Source: Deltaproteobacteria bacterium
Lineage (GTDB): Bacteria; Desulfobacterota_C; Deferrisomatia; Deferrisomatales; JACRMM01
Reading direction: 5' to 3'
Assembly: GCA_016218905.1 (NCBI GenBank)
Contig: JACRCS010000742.1
Span: 1 to 5,159 of the forward strand
Length of the DNA stretch: 5,159 nucleotides
Every line of letters starts with the position of its first letter. The stretch's first letter is position 1. The notes under the pieces are model-generated. The model had not been told where the DNA came from, did not search any database, and saw only the letters and a program-made list of their open reading frames with translations. The translations under genes were made by a program, and so were the position numbers. Below, piece by piece: positions 1-5,159 of the stretch.

Positions 1-577
1 AAGGCTTCCGGAAACCGGCCCGGAGAGAGCCTCGAAGGGCTCCCGAGGACGTTCGGGCCGCGAGGTCCCGGAGCGAGAGCGTTCCGGAGCGCCAGTCGAC
101 CCGGGCTTCGGCAGACTGGAGCGCCGTCGGCGGCTCCCCTCGACGGCGGTACGTCAGGCCCTCGAGCTCGAGCTCGGCATGAACGTCGAGGGCGGCGAGG
201 AGCCCCCCCGGCTCGGGCCACGTGAGATCCAGCGGCTCTCGGACTCTCGGCCGGTCGTCCTGGATCCGGATGCCGGTCGCCCCGAGCTCGCCGAGGCTGA
301 TTCTCCCCTGGAGGAGAGGCATGGGGTTCCACCGCAGCCGAACGGCTCCGATGACCGCGCGGCCCTCGGGCCACGTCACCCGCACGTCCGCGAGCTCCAG
401 ACCGCCCCAGAGGCGGCCCTTCACTTCGGCCGCTTCGATCCGCACGGGGCCGAGCGCCGACGCCGCCCGCAGACTCCACCGCGCGCCCGCAGTCGTGCCG
501 AGGAGCCAACCGGCCCCGAACGCCAGCCCCGTTGCCGTGAGCAGCGCCGGAATCAGTACGCGTGCGAGTCGCCTCAG
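1..577 (-). CDS. tamB: TamB, translocation and assembly module inner-membrane subunit (N-terminal 192 residues, cut by window edge)
   Basis: TamB is a very long periplasm-spanning protein anchored in the inner membrane by its N-terminus. It works with TamA in outer-membrane protein assembly and, in current models, in lipid transport. Reading the minus strand from a CTG at 577-575 gives an open frame of 192 codons to the window edge. Residues 1-6 are basic (MRRLAR if CTG is read as Met), and residues 7-30 form a hydrophobic signal-anchor ending in LLGTTAG. Then come GPVRIEAAEVKGRLWGGLEL and DVRVTWPEG. This matches by memory the E. coli TamB start, where a VGTTSG anchor end precedes a VTGGWRDLTLSDVRYEQPG stretch. 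No ATG, GTG or TTG lies in frame in the 20 codons upstream. The first in-frame GTG and ATG (codons 45 and 86) would remove the anchor. The CTG overlaps the tamA stop (CTGA), implying coupling. Most of the protein, including the C-terminal DUF490 domain, lies outside the window. Confidence 0.88.
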   Translation of the reverse strand, partial: MRRLARVLIPALLTATGLAFGAGWLLGTTAGARWSLRAASALGPVRIEAAEVKGRLWGGLELADVRVTWPEGRAVIGAVRLRWNPMPLLQGRISLGELGATGIRIQDDRPRVREPLDLTWPEPGGLLAALDVHAELELEGLTYRRRGEPPTALQSAEARVDWRSGTLSLRDLAARTSSGALRGSLRAGFRKP

Positions 578-2373
578 AACTCCATTCCCATGCTGAAGTG
601 GACTCGAAATCTCGGGTCCGGTTTGCCCACCTGACGGGCGAGGTCGAGCCGGAGCGGTCCGAGCGGGGAGTAGTAGCGAAGGCCCGCTCCGACGCCCTGT
701 CGGAGCTCGAGGGTCTTCGGCTCGTCGAAGGCGTTGCCCGCATCGTAGAAGGCGGCGATGCCCCACTTCCGGAAGAGGGCCCGCTCGAGCTCGAGGCTTC
801 CCACCAGCAGATTCCTCCCGCCCACGACCTCTTCCCGGTCGTTTCGGGGCCCCAGCGACCGATACGCGTACCCTCGCACGCTGCGATCTCCGCCCGCGAA
901 GAAGCGAAGCGAAGCCGGAACTTCCGCGAAGGGGTCGTTCTGCGTCGTAGCTCCGCCTTCGAAGCGGGCGAGCAGTGACAACCGCTGGGGAAGCGGCACG
1001 AGCACCCCCACGTCCAGGAGGAACTGAAGCAGCCCCGTGTCCGAGCCGAGTGCCTGATGCGTGCCCCGGAGCTCGGCCTGGATCTGATGTCCCTCGGTGG
1101 GCCGGAGGACGGAGTCCTGGTACCGCTTCGAGCCCCTCAGCCCCACGAGGACGAGCCTCGACCGGCGGTTCTCGCCCCCCACGTCGAAGTCCTCCTGGTG
1201 CAGCCTCACGTACCCGGTCGCCAGCAGGCCTCGGCGGAAGCCCCGAGTCTCCTCCGCCTCGGCCGAGAGGACCCTCGCGACGTAGGTATCCGTGACCTCC
1301 CGCTGTAGCCCGCTGCGGACGGCCCTAAAGCTCTCCAGGTTCCTGGCGCTCGGAAAGCGGTAGGAGAGTCCCGCCGCCTGGGCTCGTTCGGCCGCGTTCC
1401 CGCTCACTTCGAACTCGTGGCCCTTGTGGAAGGCGTTCAAGTCCCGGTACTGGAGGGACACCCTGGCCCCGGTATCGGTGCCGTACCCGACGCCCGGACG
1501 AAACCGCTTGGGGCGGGCGGGTTGGAGTTGGACGTGGACGGGCATCTCGCCTTCCCGGCCGCGTTCCCTGTCTGGCCGGACGATCGCCTGGCTGAAGCGC
1601 TCGGAGTTGATGAAGTTGGCCTGGGTCTTTCCGAGTTCGGCGAACGAGAAGCGTCTTCCGCGCTCATAGGAGAGAAACCGCCGGAGAAACCGGTCCGGGT
1701 AGTCAGGCGCCCCTTCGATGGTGGTGACGCCGAAGCGGTATCGTGGGCCGGTGTCGAGCCTCAGGGCGACGCGAGCCCACCTGTCGGTTCGGGAGACGCG
1801 GATCTCGTGCACGGTGAAGGCCGCGTCCAGGTAGCCGAGGGAAACCGCCTCGGACTCGATGGCGGCCTTCGCTTCCTCGTAGCGCTTCTGGTTCAGGACG
1901 TCGCCCGGCCGGAGAGGAAACTCCTCGAAGAGCTCGCGCAGGCGGTCCTCTTGCTTTCCCGGACCCGTGAGCGAAGCATCGACTTCCCTCACGCGAACCG
2001 GCTGCCCGGGGTCGACGAGGACCCGCAGGCGGTACTTCCCCTCCGTCGGACCCTCGAGCAAGGTGGTCACCTCGGCCTCGTAGTAGCCGAACGGCTCCAG
2101 GGCCTCCCGGACCGCCCCTTCGGCCTGCCGCGCGAAGCGCTCGAGCCAGGACCGGTTGACGACGCCGCCCTGAATGAGGCCGGCCGGGAGTACGAGGGCC
2201 GCCCGGACGTTTTCGAGGGCCTCCCCGCCGACTCCTTCGATGACCACTTCGACGGATTCGTCGCCGAGCAGAGGCCGAAGCAGGTCCACGGCCTCGGCGG
2301 CGAACACTCGCGTCGAGCAGAGGAGCAACGGGGAGAAGCACCAAAGCCGCAGCCAGAGATTTCGCGCCGGCAT
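574..2373 (-). CDS. tamA: TamA, Omp85-family outer membrane assembly protein
   Basis: TamA is the outer-membrane partner of TamB: three periplasmic POTRA domains followed by a 16-strand beta-barrel of the BamA/Omp85 superfamily. The 599 residues compare with about 577 in E. coli TamA, so the gene looks complete. Residues 1-25 are a signal peptide with probable cleavage after VFA (25/26). POTRA1 is roughly 40-123, with VEVVIEGVGGEALENVRAAL at 41-60. POTRA2 is about 126-208, with a GYLDAAF motif at 180-186. POTRA3 is about 212-290, starting YRFGVTTIEG. The barrel follows, with RFRPGVGYGTDTGARVSLQY as its first strands. VRGY at 499-502 is the conserved L6 motif of Omp85 proteins. The chain ends in Phe (HFSMGMEF), as expected of a barrel C-terminal signal. 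The ATG start has GGAG 6 bases upstream. It lies 67 bases after the GH15 gene, and its TGA overlaps the tamB start. Three POTRA domains plus an adjacent tamB favour TamA over BamA. Confidence 0.95.
   Translation of the reverse strand: MPARNLWLRLWCFSPLLLCSTRVFAAEAVDLLRPLLGDESVEVVIEGVGGEALENVRAALVLPAGLIQGGVVNRSWLERFARQAEGAVREALEPFGYYEAEVTTLLEGPTEGKYRLRVLVDPGQPVRVREVDASLTGPGKQEDRLRELFEEFPLRPGDVLNQKRYEEAKAAIESEAVSLGYLDAAFTVHEIRVSRTDRWARVALRLDTGPRYRFGVTTIEGAPDYPDRFLRRFLSYERGRRFSFAELGKTQANFINSERFSQAIVRPDRERGREGEMPVHVQLQPARPKRFRPGVGYGTDTGARVSLQYRDLNAFHKGHEFEVSGNAAERAQAAGLSYRFPSARNLESFRAVRSGLQREVTDTYVARVLSAEAEETRGFRRGLLATGYVRLHQEDFDVGGENRRSRLVLVGLRGSKRYQDSVLRPTEGHQIQAELRGTHQALGSDTGLLQFLLDVGVLVPLPQRLSLLARFEGGATTQNDPFAEVPASLRFFAGGDRSVRGYAYRSLGPRNDREEVVGGRNLLVGSLELERALFRKWGIAAFYDAGNAFDEPKTLELRQGVGAGLRYYSPLGPLRLDLARQVGKPDPRFRVHFSMGMEF
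578..589 (-). promoter_or_regulatory. Purine-rich ribosome binding region before the tamB CTG start
   Basis: On the minus strand the bases before the CTG read GGGAATGGAGTT. GGGA sits 8 bases and GGAG 2 bases upstream of the CTG. The region lies inside the last codons of tamA, so terminating ribosomes could also re-initiate here without a strong site. It supports the CTG start but is not decisive. Confidence 0.4.
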
Positions 2374-2383
2374 TTCCTTCTCC
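2374..2383 (-). promoter_or_regulatory. Ribosome binding site of tamA
   Basis: The minus strand reads GGAGAAGGAA directly before the tamA ATG. GGAG is spaced 6 bases from the start codon. This is a good Shine-Dalgarno site and confirms the ATG at 2373. Confidence 0.7.
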
Positions 2384-2440
2384 GGTGAAAGACCCGACAG
2401 GGCAGTTGAACGCGTGCAGCCGAAGCGGGCTCGGTCCGGG
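2374..2440 (-). other. 67-base gap between the GH15 gene and tamA
   Basis: Apart from the tamA ribosome binding site at its downstream end, the gap shows no clear promoter and no hairpin with a T-run that would end transcription. Read-through from the GH15 gene into tamA is therefore plausible. This is inferred from the absence of signals, which is weak evidence. Confidence 0.4.
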
Positions 2441-4312
2441 TCACATCGGCCGCCCCCTCGGGAGAGTCCTGCCGCTGGCCGGGTCGGCGGGCGGCCTGGC
2501 TTTGGCGAGCCGCACCGCTGCCGAGATGAGACCTACGTGGCTCAGAGCCTGGGGAAAGTTGCCGAGGAACGCGCCGGAGCTCGGGTCGACCTGCTCGGGC
2601 AGGAGGCCCAGTGGAACCGCCCGGCGACAGAGGCTCTCGAAGAGCTCCAGCCCCTCTTCGACCGAGCCTTGGAGAGCCAGGTTCTCCACCAGCCAAAAGC
2701 TGCAGATGAGAAAGGCTCCCTCCTTGCCGGGGAGGCCGTCGGCTCCCGTCCCGGGCTCATACCGATAGAGGAGCCCCTCGCCGGCATCCAACCTCTCCCT
2801 GACCGCCGAGACGGTGCCAACCATCCGTTCGTCTCGGCCGGCGACCACCCTGCGCAGCGGCAGCGTCAAAAGCGCCGCATCGAGGCCTCCGCCCCCGAGA
2901 CAGCCCGTGAAGGCCCGCTGATCCGGGTCCCACGCCTCACGGAGGATCGCTGCGTGGATGGCCGCTGCCTCGGTCCGCCACCCCCCCGCGTCCCCCGGAA
3001 GGTGGTAGCTGTCCGCAATGCGTGCCGCGCGATCGAGGGCGACCTGGCACATGGCAGCCGAGTAGGTGAAGGGTCGGCCGGGAGCGCGGACTTCCCAGAT
3101 CCCGCGGTCCGGCACCCTCCACTGACTCCGAGCGCCCTCGGCCAGGCTGCTCAGCCGCCGCCAGACGGGCTCGTCCAGATGTCCGACGTGCCGCGCCCAT
3201 TGGAAGGCGCAGTCGAGAATTTCGCCGTAGGCGTCGTTCTGGATCTGCCGAGCGGCAGCGTTGCCCCAGCGCACCGGACGCGAACGCCGGTAACCTTCCA
3301 GCTCCGGGTCCTCCCACTCCTCTCCCGGGGTAGATCCGTCGAGGGCGTAGAGCACCTGGGGACGCCCGTGAGCCTCCACCGCGTCGAGGACCCAGCCCAG
3401 GAACCCCTCGGCTTCCCGGTGCAGCCCGATCCGGCGAAACGCGTAGACCGACAGCGCGGCGTCCCGGATCCAGGCGTACCGGTAGTCCCAATTGCGCACG
3501 CCCCCGATCTCCTCGGGCAGGGAAGACGTGGGCGCAGCCACCATAGCGCCGCTCTCGAAGTGGTCGAGGAGCTTCAGCGTGATCGCCGACCTGCGGACGA
3601 GGTCGGACTGGGGGCCTTCGTACTCGATCCGCTCGGCCCACCGCCGCCAGGCCGCTGCGGTATTCTCGAGGCGCGATTCGCGCAAGGCCCGGGAACGCGA
3701 GTAGCGGCCCTTCCCCCACGCCAGCGTGAGGACCAGCTCTTCGCCCGTTCGGAGGGCCAAAGTGGTCACCAAGCCCTCCAGAGGGCGAGTGGACCAGAGC
3801 TCGAGGCGCAAGTCGCCCTCGGGTCTCCCGTAGCGGATGCAGATCCCGTCGGCCCGACAGTCGGCCCTCGCTTCTCCCCGGGGCGCGACCGCGATCCGGA
3901 GCCTCACCTTGCCTTCGAGGACGCGGACCACGCGCTGGAGCTCCCCCCGGTCGGCTGCGACGTCCTCCCAGAGCTCGGCGCCCTCCCGCAGGAGAAGGGC
4001 GTCGGAGACCCGAACGACTCCTCCGGGAGCCCTCATCTCCGTCACCAGGACGGCGGTACCGGGTTCGTAGTACTGCCGGGACTCGGTGAGCCCTTTGGGC
4101 GCGACGGTGAAGGCTCCCCCCCGATTGGCGTCGAGAAGGCGACAGAAGACCGGGAACGAGTCGAATCGAGGGAGGCACAGCCAGGCCACCGCGCCGTCCC
4201 TCGCGACGAGTCCCGCGGTTTGGCCGTCACCGACCAGGCCGTGATCCTCTAACGGAAGATAGCCTTCGATCTCGCGGATCGGGCGGAATGGCGGATCTGC
4301 AGCTTCGGCCAA
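2441..4312 (-). CDS. Glycoside hydrolase family 15 protein (glucoamylase / trehalase-like)
   Basis: GH15 enzymes are inverting alpha-glucosidases that release glucose from maltodextrin ends or, in some bacteria, hydrolyse trehalose. No signal peptide is visible, so it should act in the cytoplasm. Numbering from the upstream GTG at 4330 (629 residues), the N-terminal domain has EGYLPLEDHGLVGD (22-35) and WLCLPRFDS (50-58). The catalytic (alpha/alpha)6 barrel has GGVRNWDYRYAWIRDA (276-291), QIQNDAYGEILD (362-373), GIWEVRAPGRPFTYS (410-424), EGAFLICSFWLVENLA (537-552), GLLPEQVDP (575-583) and GNFPQALSHVGLI (590-602). By family analogy Glu413 (GIWE) is the general acid and Glu579 (PEQ) the general base; both are present. 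Length is normal for bacterial members. I prefer the TTG at 4312-4310 (623 residues) because a perfect AGGAGG lies 9 bases before it; the GTG at 4330 has no good site. Substrate (starch-like glucans or trehalose) cannot be decided. It heads the tamAB gene row. Confidence 0.93.
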   Translation of the reverse strand: MAEAADPPFRPIREIEGYLPLEDHGLVGDGQTAGLVARDGAVAWLCLPRFDSFPVFCRLLDANRGGAFTVAPKGLTESRQYYEPGTAVLVTEMRAPGGVVRVSDALLLREGAELWEDVAADRGELQRVVRVLEGKVRLRIAVAPRGEARADCRADGICIRYGRPEGDLRLELWSTRPLEGLVTTLALRTGEELVLTLAWGKGRYSRSRALRESRLENTAAAWRRWAERIEYEGPQSDLVRRSAITLKLLDHFESGAMVAAPTSSLPEEIGGVRNWDYRYAWIRDAALSVYAFRRIGLHREAEGFLGWVLDAVEAHGRPQVLYALDGSTPGEEWEDPELEGYRRSRPVRWGNAAARQIQNDAYGEILDCAFQWARHVGHLDEPVWRRLSSLAEGARSQWRVPDRGIWEVRAPGRPFTYSAAMCQVALDRAARIADSYHLPGDAGGWRTEAAAIHAAILREAWDPDQRAFTGCLGGGGLDAALLTLPLRRVVAGRDERMVGTVSAVRERLDAGEGLLYRYEPGTGADGLPGKEGAFLICSFWLVENLALQGSVEEGLELFESLCRRAVPLGLLPEQVDPSSGAFLGNFPQALSHVGLISAAVRLAKARPPADPASGRTLPRGRPM

Positions 4313-4321
4313 GTCGGCACG

Positions 4322-4327
4322 CCTCCT
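4322..4327 (-). promoter_or_regulatory. Shine-Dalgarno AGGAGG that decides the GH15 start
   Basis: The minus strand reads GTG-AGG-AGG-CGT-GCC-GAC-TTG. The perfect AGGAGG falls inside the longer GTG-initiated frame and 9 bases before the in-frame TTG at 4312-4310, a suitable spacing. The GTG has only an unconvincing purine stretch upstream. The TTG start loses only six residues and keeps every family motif. Confidence 0.6.
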
Positions 4328-4330
4328 CAC

Positions 4331-4407
4331 CGCATCGCTTTGAGCGCCACGCAGAGAGATACTCGACCCTCACGAAAAGGCCACCCCGACTCGCATCGCG
4401 CAAGCTT
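4331..4407. other. Junction between GH15 start and nhaA remnant; presumed leader/promoter region of the GH15-tamA-tamB row
   Basis: This short stretch separates the first codons of the minus-strand GH15 gene from the first NhaA-like codons on the plus strand. The deletion or rearrangement that removed the nhaA 5' end must lie in or near it. A promoter for the minus-strand genes should lie here or within the nhaA remnant. I see no good -35/-10 pair at correct spacing, so none is called. Confidence 0.4.
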
Positions 4408-4722
4408 CCCTTCGGATTTCCACGGCCGCCGTGGCTCGTGCTCGGCGGCCTGATCGTCGGCAAGACCGTGGGGATCTACTTGCTCGGCCTGCTGGGACAC
4501 CTGCTCGGCCTTCCGCTGCCGGAAGGCATGGGGAAGAGGGAGCTGTTCCTCGCGGGCCTCCTCGCCGGCAACGGCTTCACGGTTGCGCTCTTCATCGCGG
4601 GCGAGGCCTTCACCGATCCCAGGCTTCAAGCGGAGGCGAAGATGGGAGCCATGTTGAGCATCCTGGCGATGGCTCTCGCCGCCGCGCTGGGCAGAGCCCT
4701 CGGCGCCGGGAAGCGGCGATAG
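4408..4722 (+). pseudogene. nhaA: Truncated NhaA-type Na+/H+ antiporter, C-terminal third only
   Basis: NhaA exchanges protons for sodium across the inner membrane with 12 helices and about 390 or more residues. Here about 105 C-terminal residues are recognisable, starting around FPRPPWLVLGGLIVGKTVGI. GLPLPEGMGKRELFLAGLLA, GNGFTVALFIAGEAF and LQAEAKMGAMLS follow, corresponding to helices X to XII. The Lys in IVGKTVG matches the helix X lysine (K300 in E. coli). Helices I-IX, including the ion-binding aspartate pair (D163/D164 in E. coli), are absent. The frame is open back to an ATG at 4288, but 4288-4407 encodes a basic, non-membrane stretch unlike NhaA and lies antisense across the GH15 start. 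I checked the other plus-strand frames over 4330-4410 and found no NhaA there, so a simple frameshift does not explain the loss. It ends at TAG 4720-4722. Most likely a 5'-deleted remnant with no transport activity. Confidence 0.8.
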
Positions 4723-5034
4723 ATACCGGCCTCTGGGTACTTCCAGCCGGAAAGCCGGGTAGGATCGCTGATCCGGCTCGCGCCGCCCAAGTACGGGTCG
4801 AGGAGAAGACATTGCGCCCCAACGTCCGAGGAAGACCGCCGGGAGCGCGGAATACAGAAACACCGACACCGCACCCCGGCCCCTCTGTTCCACCTTCTCT
4901 CCCTCTCCTAGTGGCGAGCCGGTTACGGGACGAGGTAATGCCTTTTTCCCGCCCTGGTTCCTGTTCTGCCGGGATGGCCGCGCCGTGGTAGGACTTCTAT
5001 TCTGCCGATTGCGCGCTGTCATTGATGTACCTGA
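4723..5034. other. 312-base stretch without a recognisable gene, between nhaA remnant and transposase
   Basis: No reading frame here resembles a known protein. Frames that cross it on either strand are antisense or out-of-frame readings of the neighbours. The left part holds one small hairpin. From about 4930 the base composition becomes more AT-rich than the rest of the window, with a TTTTT run at 4943-4947 and mixed sequence at 4990-5034. That right part probably includes the terminal inverted repeat of the insertion sequence whose transposase ends at 5035. The exact IS end cannot be placed because the other end is outside the window. Confidence 0.5.
4753..4778. repeat. Small inverted repeat (hairpin) after the nhaA remnant
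   Basis: AGCC at 4753-4756 pairs with GGCT at 4775-4778, and GGATC at 4762-4766 pairs with GATCC at 4770-4774 around a GCT loop, leaving a five-base bulge (GGGTA) on the left arm. It starts 30 bases after the nhaA stop. No T-run follows, so it is not a standard intrinsic terminator. In DNA this GC-rich it could be chance. Confidence 0.3.
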
Positions 5035-5159
5035 TTAGCGCCAATCTTCCGCCAGCCGCAGCCACGGCTCCGGCCGGCTGCCCGTCCGTGTGGCGGCGAC
5101 CAGAAGCCGACGGAGCATGGCGGCGAGATCGAAGCGACGATTGAAGCGGTACTGATACT
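4980..5159. mobile_element. Terminal part of a probable IS1595-like insertion sequence (left boundary approximate)
   Basis: The transposase tail (5035-5159) and the short non-coding stretch after its stop should belong to one insertion sequence reaching beyond the right edge. The AT-richer bases just left of 5035, including TCATTGATGTACCTGATTAG at about 5019-5038, are the natural place for the terminal repeat. Only one end is present, so neither the inverted repeat nor the target duplication (about 8 bases in this family) can be verified. Confidence 0.4.
5035..5159 (-). CDS. Transposase C-terminus, IS1595-family-like (partial, cut by window edge)
   Basis: The last 40 codons of a minus-strand gene read in from the right edge and end at TAA (5037-5035). 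The peptide begins YQYRFNRRFDLAAMLRRLLV and ends in LRLAEDWR. An aromatic-rich stretch with FNRR followed by a hydrophobic helix with RLL is typical of the C-terminal end of IS1595/ISXO2-like DDE transposases, whose ends often read like FxYRFNRRFDL followed by a short tail. The catalytic residues lie outside the window, so activity cannot be judged. The element's right end should lie within the next few tens of bases downstream of the stop (about 4980-5034). The family call rests on one short motif remembered from the family. A related DDE family remains possible. Confidence 0.62.
   Translation of the reverse strand, partial: YQYRFNRRFDLAAMLRRLLVAATRTGSRPEPWLRLAEDWR

Noticed and set aside
158..180. 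Repeated GAGCTC units suggesting a small tandem repeat or operator
   Set aside because: They simply encode an alternating Glu-Leu stretch (AELELEG) in TamB, a beta-strand pattern expected of the protein.
179..634. Plus-strand open frame of 151 codons at the left end
   Set aside because: Antisense to tamB and the tamA 3' end, whose minus-strand frame has clear TamB features.
1417..2388. Plus-strand open frame of 323 codons opposite tamA
   Set aside because: Complete overlap with the unmistakable TamA frame, low-complexity composition and no family resemblance.
2937..4178. Minus-strand open frame of 413 codons within the GH15 gene
   Set aside because: Out-of-frame reading of the GH15 coding sequence, rich in Arg, Gly and Pro, with no motifs.
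2174..4252. Very long plus-strand open frame (692 codons) opposite the GH15 and tamA genes
   Set aside because: It is antisense to two genes with strong family motifs. Its protein is Pro/Arg/Gly-rich with no recognisable domain. Long antisense frames are expected in high-GC coding DNA.
4926..4951. CGGGA...TCCCG pair beside a TTTTT run, considered as an intrinsic terminator
   Set aside because: The stem is only five pairs with a long loop, and the T-run lies before the closing arm rather than after it.
4431..4991. Plus-strand open frame of 186 codons overlapping the nhaA remnant in another frame
   Set aside because: Arg/Pro-rich shadow of the NhaA frame continuing into non-coding DNA, with no domain visible.
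4964..5007. TTCTGCCG present twice (4964-4971 and 5000-5007), considered as an IS target-site duplication
   Set aside because: Both copies lie on the same side of the transposase gene and are only 28 bases apart, so they cannot flank the element. Probably chance.
4327..5022. Minus-strand open frame of 231 codons across the intergenic region and the nhaA remnant
   Set aside because: It runs antisense to the recognisable NhaA segment, spans the probable IS end, and the product is charged and featureless. It would also overlap the GH15 start.

Overview
The window is high-GC DNA, by eye about two-thirds G+C. It most likely comes from a Gram-negative bacterium, because it encodes both parts of the TAM outer-membrane assembly system: a TamA/Omp85 beta-barrel protein and the N-terminus of a TamB protein. 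The lineage cannot be fixed from the sequence. A proteobacterium or another high-GC diderm is plausible.

Layout. About 85% of the window (positions 1 to about 4330) is three tightly packed minus-strand genes, read right to left: a cytoplasmic family GH15 glucoamylase/trehalase-like hydrolase (2441-4312, or to 4330), then tamA (574-2373), then tamB (1-577, cut by the left edge). The GH15-tamA gap is 67 bases. The tamA stop overlaps the apparent CTG start of tamB in the four bases CTGA, so tamA and tamB look translationally coupled. TamA and TamB work together: TamA is the outer-membrane barrel with POTRA domains, and TamB is the inner-membrane-anchored periplasmic partner that bridges to it. 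The GH15 enzyme has no obvious link to them and may only share the transcript.

Right part. Head-to-head with the GH15 gene is a plus-strand fragment (about 4408-4722) encoding only the C-terminal third of an NhaA Na+/H+ antiporter. Its first nine or so helices are missing, so it is a remnant. About 310 bases without a recognisable gene follow (4723-5034). At the right edge, on the minus strand, are the last 40 codons of a transposase resembling the IS1595 family. A truncated gene close to an insertion sequence marks this side as a rearrangement zone, while the GH15-tamA-tamB block looks intact.

I found no convincing new biological system. The points most worth a second look are the non-AUG (CTG) start of tamB, the broken nhaA lying against the GH15 start region, and the unusual GH15-tamAB neighbourhood.
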